This document shows positions 41,201 through 53,200 of a stretch of DNA of 64,000 nt, one piece after another. Where the stretch lies: contig PTFA01000009.1 in the NCBI GenBank assembly GCA_003342895.1, forward strand, positions 9,587,515 to 9,651,514, read 5' to 3'. Position numbers and translations under genes: made by a program. The notes under the pieces are model-generated. The model was not told where the DNA came from. It saw only the letters and a program-made list of their open reading frames with translations, and searched no databases. The stretch comes from Casuarius casuarius. Its lineage: Eukaryota; Chordata; Aves; Casuariiformes; Casuariidae. The number at the start of each line of letters is the position of its first letter. Within the stretch, counting starts at the first letter, position 1.

Positions 41201-44200
41201 TCTGCAGTTGCCAAGTTATATATCAAACAGACTCAGGCAACAGCAGTTCCAATCTATGCCAATGACACTTTTTGCACATATTTCTAGTGTAGCTAGAAAG
41301 GTTAATTTGCACTAGATCTAGGCTCTCAGAGAATGTTTTCACTCATTTGTATGGAATAAAAATTCCTACTATACAGCATTTTAAAAACAGGGACCGTGCC
41401 TAGCCAAGTATTTGCCTGCCATGTGAAAAGGAAAGAGAGTGAGTACTCGAGCTCTGTAACTTTTTTTAAAGCAAGCGATCTCTGAAGATAACTTTTAGAA
41501 ACTTTTGTTTTAAATGTTCTCCTGGAAAAAGATAAAACATGATGCCATTAGTAAGTTTTATCTTTTATCAGGCACTTTTCAGGAATAAGGAGAGGAAAAT
41601 ATTTAAGGAAAATAAGGCATTTTTTCAAGAAATTCCTGTGAGCCAACTGATACAAACAACTACTAAAAAAAATTATCCTAATCTATTAAATATTTAAATG
41701 AGGAGCTCTAATACAGAACTAACACTATTGCATTACTTTCTGATTTTGTCCTTTTTAACTCTAAAGACTGTCATAATCCTAAGAAAATAAGTATCACCTC
41801 TGCAGTACTGGGCAATTTTTTATTTTTTTGGTGAAAGGAACTCTAGTTAAAAATAAATTATCAATTTAGTGCATTAAAATAAATGGAGAGGGAACAGCGT
41901 CCATATCAACTTATACAGCTACCTAAAGATCAAGCTAGAACAGAAAAGATGCAAGTCTCTCGTGTGAGGGAAATTCTGTACATGCTTATTTTTTGATTCC
42001 CAAGATTGCCATTTCATTACAGATCTAATAGATTTGTAACCAAATAGCAAAGGTCACACTCAGCATTATACTTCAGAGGTAATCTGAACACATCTCTTCA
42101 TCTAGTTTGCAAGGTGTTCTGAGAAGAACGCCTCCCCCCCGACCCAAATAATAATTGGACGATGTTTAAAACTTAATGGATTTACTGAATATGTTTTTCA
42201 ACTAAGTTAAGAATTTATTAATTGAAACCCATAAAATGTTGACCTCTAGTGAACAGCATTTCAAATGTTCACATAACCCACAACTGCAGGCTGGGGATTA
42301 GCAAGAATCTTTCAGTGGGACTTTGCTTCTGAAAACAAACAGCTGATGCTGGAATTCCTGGGATTTTTCTAGGGCCATAAGTTTAGAACTGCAAGCTAAC
42401 ATAATTTTCTGCTAAAAAAATCAGGTCATAAAGCCATACTTTAGTTGCAGTTACTCAAATTTTCTTTCAAATCACAACCAGAGAATCAGTTAAGCTGATT
42501 AAAAATAAAGATTTAGTAAAATTAATAGCATTGTTTTGAACTTCTAAATGAAGACTGTCTAGGGTGCAGAATATACAGCCTCATGATAATCTCAATTGGA
42601 TCTCTATGACAGTGTCACTGAAAGCACTTGTTCGGAAAAAAGAACCAAAACGAAAAACAACCCCCATGCCCCCACAAAAAAACATGCCTTGCATATTTAC
42701 ATGTAGTTAAATGCATTTCCTAATTAGAGAATACTATAGTCTAATTATTATTAATCTAGTCTAATGGCTTGTTAGTGCAAATCACTATTTCACTGCCATG
42801 CAAAGAATTTCCTACTCTACAAAAAACTGACATACAGAATGTCGTCAGAAAATTATTAAGTGTTGCATGAATGGAAATGGAAGGATTTAATGATCATGCT
42901 CTATTATTTTTATGTCATTGTATTAGTCATTCATTCTCACTATTTACTACTGATTAAACGTTGATATTGTTGGGTAATGAAGGGAGGCATGTGATATGTG
43001 CATGAAGTACCTTATATCCAAGCCAGTAAGCCCAAATAACAGCAATAGCATGTTTATTTCTAGCCTCCTCCTTCAGTCGTCTCAGTTCCCTTCGCGCCTG
43101 TGATGCATTTGAAAATGGGATATAGAAAAGCTTAGGGAAGAAAAGGTTACTGCAAGTTCCCAATGGTGGAAGAAAGAAAGAAAGAAAGAAACCAGTCACT
43201 ACAAACAGCAAATACGAAAGCGTGCCCCAGCTTCCCAGATTGCACCAGCTGAAACATGTTAGCAGCAAAGAGAAATAAAACTTCAGTAGTTTAAGCAATC
43301 AAAAATATTCCCAGATAACTTTATCCTGAAGTGTCTTCTTCATCCTATGTAGAAACAATCAACAATCAAATGCAGAGCTTTTTGCCATTTTCTTACCTGG
43401 GTACCATGCCAGTAAGCAGCAATTGTTGTGGCAGCCTCGTTACAACGCTTCTGATGCTTAAGTTCTCGAAGAAGTTTCCGAGCCTGTGACCAATGGAAAA
43501 ATAATATTTTATTCTACAAATCACCATAATTTCTTAGTGATTTTAAAGCTGCAAGTCTAAGGAAAACCAAAACACAGTGCCTCCAAATCCCCAAAGAAGT
43601 AAATTCATAAATACTATGGAGCCTAACATTCTCAGTTCCAGATAAGGCACTGCACACAAGCAAGAGCTTGGGACTGGAAACTGAGATCATCTTAGTTCAA
43701 CATTTAGTTCTCTCCCAGGTCCGCTGCATGACCGAAGACATTTATTCTACCTGTACAGTGGCAACAATGCATTTCCTCCACACAGCAGCTGTCTTATCCA
43801 TCTAGATTGCAATAAACAATACATCATAAGCAAATTGCACGGCTGAGGGTCACACTTCAAGGCTACTGGCATACCAGGCTTCATGGCAGTGCTACCTCAG
43901 AAGAATGTGTCTTCCATTCACAAACAGTAAACTGTAACTCGAGATGAGATGATGCTTTTATCCAGCTTTCCCTCAAATAATGTTCATGGGAGAAGACAGC
44001 ACCTCAACCATTAAATCACCAGGATATTTTTAACCATTTTAAACAAAAATTAAAGACAGAAGGTAAAACTCAAAGAAAAGTAATAAAACCAAATTATGCT
44101 AGCTTACTGCTTGCAAAGTTTAAATCCTTTTGGGCAGCAGAGGACTGTTTTGCACCTATAGATAATAAGTGCAGCCTGCCCCCATCTGAGAAGAACAGAA

Positions 44201-47200
44201 CTGACTGCAGAAGTAAAGGTAGTTCTCTGTTCCCTAAGTAGAGGGGAAAGTTGCACTGAATGGGGTGGAGAAAGGTTAAGAAGAAAACAGAAGAGCCCAG
44301 AGACATGTTTTCTGTTGCTGCACAGCAGTAGTTGCTTTAAGCACTGTGGCTGCTCTCATGTGAGCTGTTAACCTCATTTTTATCTCTTATTACAGAATCA
44401 CTCCTGAAGCCTCTGTTATGGCTGCGGGATTCTCCCTCCATGCAGCAGGAACGACTCAGAGAAGCTGCCAAGCTGTAGCAAATTGAGGCAGAGGACAAGC
44501 AAGCAACACTAAGGTACTCATTCACCACCAGTGGAGCATAGCAGTTTCACACCTCCACTTAGGACACAAAGGAGGACTGAAGACCACACTCAAGAAAAGT
44601 ACTGCCCAAGCAACCCAAAGCCTTCATTTTATACCTGCTTTCGGTTTTGTCCACTCTTTGAGAATTCTGTTAAACTGTAAAATGACTGCCAACTACTAGT
44701 TATTTCTTCCAGAACAGTCCAAGGTTACAGTTTTTCCCAGGCCAACGATGAGAGCCCTAGACAATCCCTGTACGGCGGTGACTGTACTGCTGGGTAGCAC
44801 ATAGCCAGGTTTGCTTTGAACACCAGACTCCCTCGTTCCCACTGAAATCCTGAAGCCCATGTCGAGAGAGGGCACCTCTTTCCAAACTCTCTGGCAGAAG
44901 ATGCCCCAAGGATAGTCCAGTAGTTTAGTACGGTCCCAACCTTCCGCTCACACAGTTTGGATGGATATATGGCCCAGGCTACAAGGAGAAATCCTAAGTT
45001 CACACTTTCTGTGGCAAAGAATAGTGCTTAACAGTGACTATAGCACCACAGCTCAGCAAGCAGCAGGCACGAGTGCCAAGAGGCTCAGTGCGTTTGTAGG
45101 AGATGTTTCCTCCTCTGCTCCGCGCCTCGCACTACAGACAGCCACAGAAACAAGAAACTCACCTTCCACCCTCTGATGTACGACTGCACTATAATAGCTG
45201 AACTCTTTATCTTCTGATACTTTTTCTGTTGCTGTATTGAAAATAAATATATTATGCTTAGAACGGAATATTATGACTGTGAAATACTGTATAATAAGAT
45301 ATTCATTGCTAACATTTGGAAATATAATTAAGGATACAATAAATGTAATGTAACACTTATTACATTTACAATAAATGTAAAATGAGAACAACTTTTGTAC
45401 AAGCTGATCAGAGTTTGGATTCTGTGTTTAACTCAAAAGGAAACAAAACATGTCAACAATGTTACGTGGACAATATTCTGTTTACAGAAACACCAAGCTC
45501 ATGCTCAGTAACGTAAAATTATGTGGATTTAGATGCTAACAGTAACAACTTTATTTCACTTTCCCATGAATCAAGTAGCATACAAACTGTCACAAATGCT
45601 CAAGTTTGTTGGTTATGCTTTTCATGGTCTATTCTTATGACTTGGGTTGTTCCTATTACCTGTAGTCCCTTTATAATACCAAATACTGATGGTAACTTAG
45701 GAGAAGAAAAAAGCCCATGGATTCTTGAATGCAATGCTGGGATGTTCTCCATGTATGCCAATTTGAACAATAAATTTCCTGGACAGCTGAACATTTTCCT
45801 TCCAAGGAGCTCAGTTACCCAGTAGGCAAGTGGTTAGTATACTACTACGCGGACAACAGCTGATAGGCTTAACACTAAGGCTTTCAGGCTTAACACAACT
45901 CAACACTCGATTACAGAGAACACCTCTGTAAGTGAGCTAAAAAGACTCCCCTCTAGGAAACATCAAGTCGAGAAACCATTGTACACCATGACCGATGCAG
46001 GTCATGCCTTGTGAGGCAACAGATAAGCGAGCGCCTGCAGTTCCTTTAGCCAAGCCTCCAGGGCAAGGAGATGTCAAAAGGCTTTGTTCACGCAAGGGAC
46101 ACACACTCCCTATTAAACCTTGGAAATCACAGTGCCTAAAAGTCATGCTGGTTTAAGAGACTGGTGCCTTCCATCCACACGAGGAGGCCCACTAATTATC
46201 TCCATCCTCACCCATGATTAATTCTGAGGGTCTTGCTACAACTGCATTCATCAGACTGCATTCAAAGAAAATTGCTGCCATGTTTTACCAGTGAACCAAT
46301 ACAGTCCTATAGTTAAGAAATTAACAACGTGAATTTGGTCACATATCTGTTTTCATCTCCTTATGTCAAATGATGTTCCAAAGCAGCTGTGGTAACTCCA
46401 TTTTAAATTCATTAAGACTGTATGAGATAGTAATGAAGAAACATGGCTGTAATGCAATTTTATAATAAAGCTGTTTCGAGAAACATTGTGCATTGAATCA
46501 CATAAGACCATAGTGAAGAGTTTTACAGCGTAAAAACATTTATTCTCCAATATAAATAACCATACTTTTTCTAATTATCTGTATTTTTCTCTAATTATCC
46601 AAGATAACCAAACCAAACCCTAATGGCTTTCAAGATGATACACAGAAGTGCCTGTCAACTGGAAAACAGTAATTATCAATCCTGCAACTTGCAGTTTAAG
46701 GAGATGCTTTTTTTCCATATCATACAGTATTTTATCAAGTTTTCTGATGTGCACACAAAGCTTTCGATAGTAAGGAAATGCACCTAAAACATCTAAATTT
46801 TTTTTTTTAAACTTAAAATCAATAAATCTTGTTTATCATGTAAGTCAATGTTTTTCACTAACTGATGAAAACCCATGAAATTTGTATGTCCATTCATAAT
46901 AACACAGAAGACCCAGACTACAAAGAGATTTGAAACTGCTTTAGAACTGTATCAGTAAGAACTACTGAACTGCGATTCTTATGAGCTATAATTAAAATAA
47001 ATCCCTGGGATCCTCCCACGCATTTCTGAGCCTCCTATGCAAAGGTTCTAAATAAGGCAAAAATACAAAGAGCCTTACAAACGACTGAATTCAATGGAAT
47101 CACACATGTATATACACATTAACCTTATGCTTTGAGAACACTGTAAATGCCAGATGGCACTGCATTTGGTTTAGCTGAATGAAAGAGACTCTCCCCAGCT

Positions 47201-50200
47201 GGGCCACAAAATCCTAGTCTCCCTGAGCTAAAGGACTCTAGTGAGCTTTTTAATCATTTGAGCCCAAAGTAAATACTTAATAGCTGTCCACAGAAACGAA
47301 ATTTTCTTTTGTGCACATTTTTGGTGCTTAAACACTAATAAAAAATTGAATTCTTTTAACACTTCTTGTACATATCAAGGAAGAAAATGAAAACCTTTAC
47401 TAAATGATAAAAAGAACCCCCATTTAGTAAGGATAATAACTTACTGCATATCTCCTGTACCAGGAGGCAATCACAATCTGGCTTTTCTTCATTAATAAGA
47501 AGCGTGTGCGGCACTTCCAACCTCTATAAATCTTCTCAATTAGAGTGGCCAAGTCCTCCAACCGCTGCTTTCTCAGATCTTCTAGTTTGAAGAGCTGGGC
47601 ATATATTGTAGGTTTTTGTTTGACATTAGGAGAAAAATAGCAGGGGAGAAAAGACCACAAAAATATAAGCATAAACATAAAAAATACTTTAATTAATAAC
47701 AGAAATATTTTAAGAGAAATTTCTCCTTTACTTAAGTCCTCCTTCAGACACCTTTTAGTTTATTCACCTCCACAGCTGTATGCAGATACCTGCGCAGGAT
47801 TTGAGGAAGATACGCTGCCACGACTCAGTGCATGCAGATTACATTAAACTCTGTCTGACAACTACGGTATAGTCTTGATTGCCTCACAGTTTCATTAGTG
47901 TTGATTCATATCAATTTTAATGGATCTAACATTAAACAGTGCCTTTTTTAATGCTATATTCCACACTACTATATCAAAGCACTGTATCTAGGAAATTCTG
48001 TAGTAACCAGCTAGGGAATTCTGCAGTTCATAGCAGGCTATCCTCACGCAAGATGGCTTGATTTTGCAAGGAAGACATTTTTCACTTACTGTTCTTGGGT
48101 TGCGGATGAATATCTTTGATCTACCAAATGAAAATTCTTCTTCAGGGATTTCCAATTCATTAAACAGTACCTCTACACCAGCCCTAATAAGAAGAAAATG
48201 AGCTTAACAAACATCAGCCCAGCTCTAAGACTTCTTAGTTTACACATTCACAGTTTAATTTATGGAAAGTATATGAAAGCACATTTTAAATTCTTAAGTA
48301 CTGCTTGACATAAGAAGATTGAAAATCCAGCTCATTTACTCACTGGTTATTTAGCTAAGGGCAAGAATGATCACTGTAAAGATTCAGAACAATTTGATGA
48401 AAAAGGAGCAATTTTCATTTAGCAGCCTCAGCAATGGCCTACTTTTCTCTTACTCTGAGTAAACTGACAAGTTTGACAAATGCTAATGTTCTATGCTCTA
48501 CCAACTGCCTTTTATAAATGCCTACAAAAAAGAAAAGAGAGGAAATGGAAAGACCTTCACGAAAGAAAGATTTGCTGTAGCTATCGATACTGCACTTCCA
48601 CCATTATCTTGACAACTTAAAAACTTAAATTGTAGCTATAGACATAAATCCACTATGAAAGAAATTAGAAATCTAATTCAAATCATGTTTATGGATGACC
48701 ACGTGTAAAAAGAATTAAGAAAAGCACATTTGCCTAACTAGGAAGTTACCTATAAAAATACATACAATCCTTGTTAATACTGTGCAATTTAAAATTATAT
48801 GATTAATATAACTGATTTGCCAGAGGTATTATCTCATAGTTGTTCAGCAATCTTTATCTAAAATTATTTTTAAAAGGTCAGAGGAAGATTGCATGACTGT
48901 CTTCAAAGGAATGGATGCTACTATACTTAGAAAGTTGGTTATTAAAGACAAATGTCCTTCTGATCATTCCGGACTACCTAGCCATTTTCATTCCACTTCA
49001 GTCTCTCTCTCAGGCCCAGATCAGCAAAGGCTGCAATACATTTTAAGAACAATGTGCTTTCATTGCTCACATGCAAAATCTGCTTCTTTAGTAGATTAGT
49101 TGATCACTAAAATCACCTTTGCCAGGGAACTGAAAAGACCACTGAAAAGCGTACGTTTCCCAACAATGAAATGCACTGACAGTCTGGCACGAGTGCTAGG
49201 CGATGAAATAGAAGTAAAACACTTCAGCCACATTGGGTTACTTGTTAAAATACTTGAATTTTAATTCAATACCAGAAAGAAAAAACAGAAAAAAATCAGA
49301 GTCTGTGGAAGATAATCATTTTTATTTATTGAGATGTCACAGGTAAGAATACTAATGTTTTCTTACCTGGCTGGTCCTCTCCAATGGGGCCACGTCTGCT
49401 TACAAAGCATTTTGTACCTTTCCAGGCAAGGCTCATAAGCTTGTCTGAATGCATAACCTGCCCTTCTGACACGGACATTCTCCAGGAGACCGAGGTACCG
49501 AATCTGATGGCACACTAGGGCATCATTGAAAACATGGGCAGCCTTTTTGTCATTGGGTTTGATGCACCTGCAAAGTGAAAGAAGAAAGATATTGCAAGAC
49601 TTTTGTTTTACAGTACTCTACATGAAAGTTATTATTGCGAGTTTAAAGCTTAGACTTCTGTAGACTCATCCTAGGATATCAGTATATTAATCATTTTTAA
49701 TACACCTAAGTACAAACAAAAGAGGCATGAACAGGTAAGCTATTTTTAATTTCTTAAAACCTTACAATGAAGGCTGCAACACATTGTCATGATTAAATAA
49801 CATCTATGTATGTATTTGTTCATACACTATAATCAATGCATATGTCCTTACAAACATATGTCATCCTACAATCACTAAGATTGTAGGAAACGTACAGCTC
49901 GCTTTCTGTTGGCTTTGTGTTTTGCCAGCCTGGGCCATGTTTTGTCCCACTTTTCCAGAACTGCTGCTGGTCATTCATGTCTTTAAAATTACAGGGAAGA
50001 AGAGATGGCCTTCTGACTAGGGCAGACATTGCAATGAGGTGTTTTTGTCCCAAAGGAGTTGCAGTATGGGCAGCAGTATAATCATATCCTAGGGAGCAGC
50101 AACCACACAGTGCTCCAAAACTGCTCCCCTCCTGGGAAGCTGTGGGAAGCAGTCGCACTTTCTGGACAACGCTTTTTTACTTTTTCTAATCCAGGCAGTT

Positions 50201-53200
50201 CAAGAATGGGCGATGTCTCAATAATGCCAATTCAGACAAACAGTGAAAAAAAAAAAAAAAAAAAAAAACCCCAAAACCCCCACCTCCAAACAAACAAACA
50301 AAAAAAAAACAAAAAAACCCCCAGCCAACATACTCTACGCAGCAGACTAAATATGATGGGAGACAGTAAAAATTTTCAGTCAATACCCAGCAAACTGAAT
50401 TTACACCCATTATTAAGAAGATATTTATTAACCCTTGTGCTTCTTCAGAAGCATCCTTTCTGATTTCACAATGATATTTCATTTAAATCCAAACACTGAT
50501 TCACCAAAGCTTTACCACAGGGTAGTTTACCTGATGTAGTTTGGATTTTTTGTCTGAAGATTTTTCATCAGGGTAGCGACAGAAGCCTTGAATTGTGAAC
50601 CTGCTGTTGGCGGTCTCTTCAGATTGATCTTGGCAGGGTTTCCTTCCGGGAACAAGGCTTTAATAAGAGAGTGACTGGCCTTCCACATGGCCTGGGAGAG
50701 GTCACGGTACAGAAGATCATTGTTTTTGTCAACAAATCCTTCCACCTGGTACATGACCTGAACAACACAGAAGAGTCTCATCAGAGCATATTTGGGATTA
50801 TAATATAGGCTGGTTCTAAATTTTACCAAGAAATAGATTTCCCCTTCTTTCCCACTATTAAAGAAAAAAACTCCAAATATGTTTCAGTTTTCATTTTATA
50901 TTTGATAGAAGATTTTTTGTTACAAAAGAATTTTATATTTTTCTTTCAATACCCTTCCTGAGAAAAATGTATTTTCTCATATTGCTAATACCTTCTTTTG
51001 TTGATCAATTCTGGTATCTGAAAGAAAAAAAAAAAAAAACTTTTCTCCGCTGATAACTTTGGTACACCACCCTCTTGCCTATACTGTGAAACAACTTTTT
51101 TTTGGTTGACAAAATGTTTTCTCCCTCTGTTTTTAACTCACAACAGCAAAAATACCATTTCCCTTCAAAATCCTAACGCTTACACTATTTATCTAACTAA
51201 ACCAAGACATTAAGTATCACCTGTGAAACTTTTTGAGATCTCAGCAACAAGTCACCATCTGGGCAGTCCTCAGGGGACGGCTATTTCCAAGGACTCTTGC
51301 TAGGAACGCAGTCCAATGACAACAAACATGAATGCAAAGATCTGACAGGCAGCTGGAGGCACAGGAAGCTTCCAGAGAAACTTTACTGAGATCTCCAAGA
51401 ATGCTGCTGCTTTATTTTTATTTTTAATTTTTGAATGGAGGGAATTTAGTTTGATTCATTCTGACAAGTCATCTGGCTGATAATACAGAGTCTTCAGCTT
51501 CATGATTTCGCAAATATTTCTGGGTAGGTATGTATTACGTGCACAGAACAGTGAATCAAATGGACATAGCCATATTTGTTGCGGCTATGCAAGTGTTGCG
51601 CTTCAGCAAGTGACTGTGAACTCAGAGGGCATTTTTATTTAGAATACATGATTCTGACAGGTATGGGATATGTCACTACTGAAAAAAAATATTCATATTA
51701 ACTTACTTATATTCAAACTTTTGCTGCCCAGCCACTAGATCAAAGCGTTCTCAGCTAAGGATGGAAAAAACAATCCCAAAATAGTAGGAATTCACCGACT
51801 GCTCTCCTGAGTCAGGGAATGCTGGGAACAATTGAAGACCCTCACCGGCTGCTAAAAGCCTGTTTGCAAGCTTTTTCACAGCACTTAGGTATTTTCAATT
51901 CATCCTGAATTTTGACAACCAAAGAAGGATCTAAACATTAGTCCCTGATGGATTATACCCAATTACAAAGTCTCATTAGCAAATACATGACGTAATGCTA
52001 TTATATGGCTACCTGAAAGGGTGATCAGAACATTTGACATTTCCAGCACCATCACTTTCATAAGCAAATATAGTTGAATGAGCAAACTGTCAAGCTATAT
52101 GAAAATTAACAATACTGAGAAAGCATCCGAAACTAGGGATGAATGTGACAGTCCTAGGGAAACAGAACACTTCCCAGGTCTTCTTCGGTCCGTGAAAGTA
52201 ACAGGCCGGCAGATTCAAACAAGAGGTGTAGTTTCAGCTCCTATTTTTGCTTTTTTAAAAGCTCAGAAATAAGTTGTCTTCTTTTTACAAACTTAACAAT
52301 TTTAATTTTTATTAATAAAAAGTCATACTGAATTATCCATTAAAAACTTTCATCAGACTTGTATTTAGTCATATTGTATATCCTAGTAAAAAGCAAAATG
52401 CATTTAGAAGCCCTCTGTATAGCTTCCTCTTCCATCTGCCCAAACACACTGACTTTTAAAATAAATTCACTTCCTTCAAATTTATATAAACTCCACTTTC
52501 TCATCACAACAACTAAGGACTTCAGCTACTTCAGTGACAAAGAACATGGTTTTTGAAATATATTGCCTTCAAATGCGTGTGAATTTTTGTCATTCTAAAC
52601 AATGTATTTGTTTTCAGAGACCTAGCGCTACAAATATTTTACCAGCAAAGTACATGGTACACGATTCTGCTGTGCTGAAAGGAGTACTGCCCTTCACTTC
52701 AACGAGTGCTGCATGAGCTCTCAAAAATTTCCAGCCAAAATTACATATTTCAGGTTCAAGACTGGAAAGATTAGGGCTGCTCTGGATTTTCTGACCAATC
52801 ATTGACTCAGACAATTCTACTCTATTACCCCAACATTATTTAACGGAGGAGGAGCCTCAGCACTGCACCAAACCTTGACTTCACCCAGGAACAAAATGCA
52901 CCAAGAGCCATGAACCCGTTGCTCTGCTAAGTACCTTGCCGGCGTAATGCTGAATCCGGAAGCAGCTGTGAGGCAGGGAGGTGTCATTGAGGAAACGCGA
53001 GCACTTGCTCATCCTGCTCTCAAAATGCTGATGAGTGGCACAGACTTGGTTCAGTTTTTCTAGAAAGGTCTCATCAGTGACAGTCCCCGGTCTCAGGCAC
53101 TCTTCATCGAGCATGGCCAAAATTCCAGTTTGGTTCTGAAGTTTAGAAACAAGACATCTGCAGTTTCAACATTTGTTTTCATCACGTTTACATCAATACA

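Noticed and set aside
50246..50323. Retrotransposon tail suggested by A23
   Set aside because: No element body, open frame or target-site duplication could be identified beside the tract.
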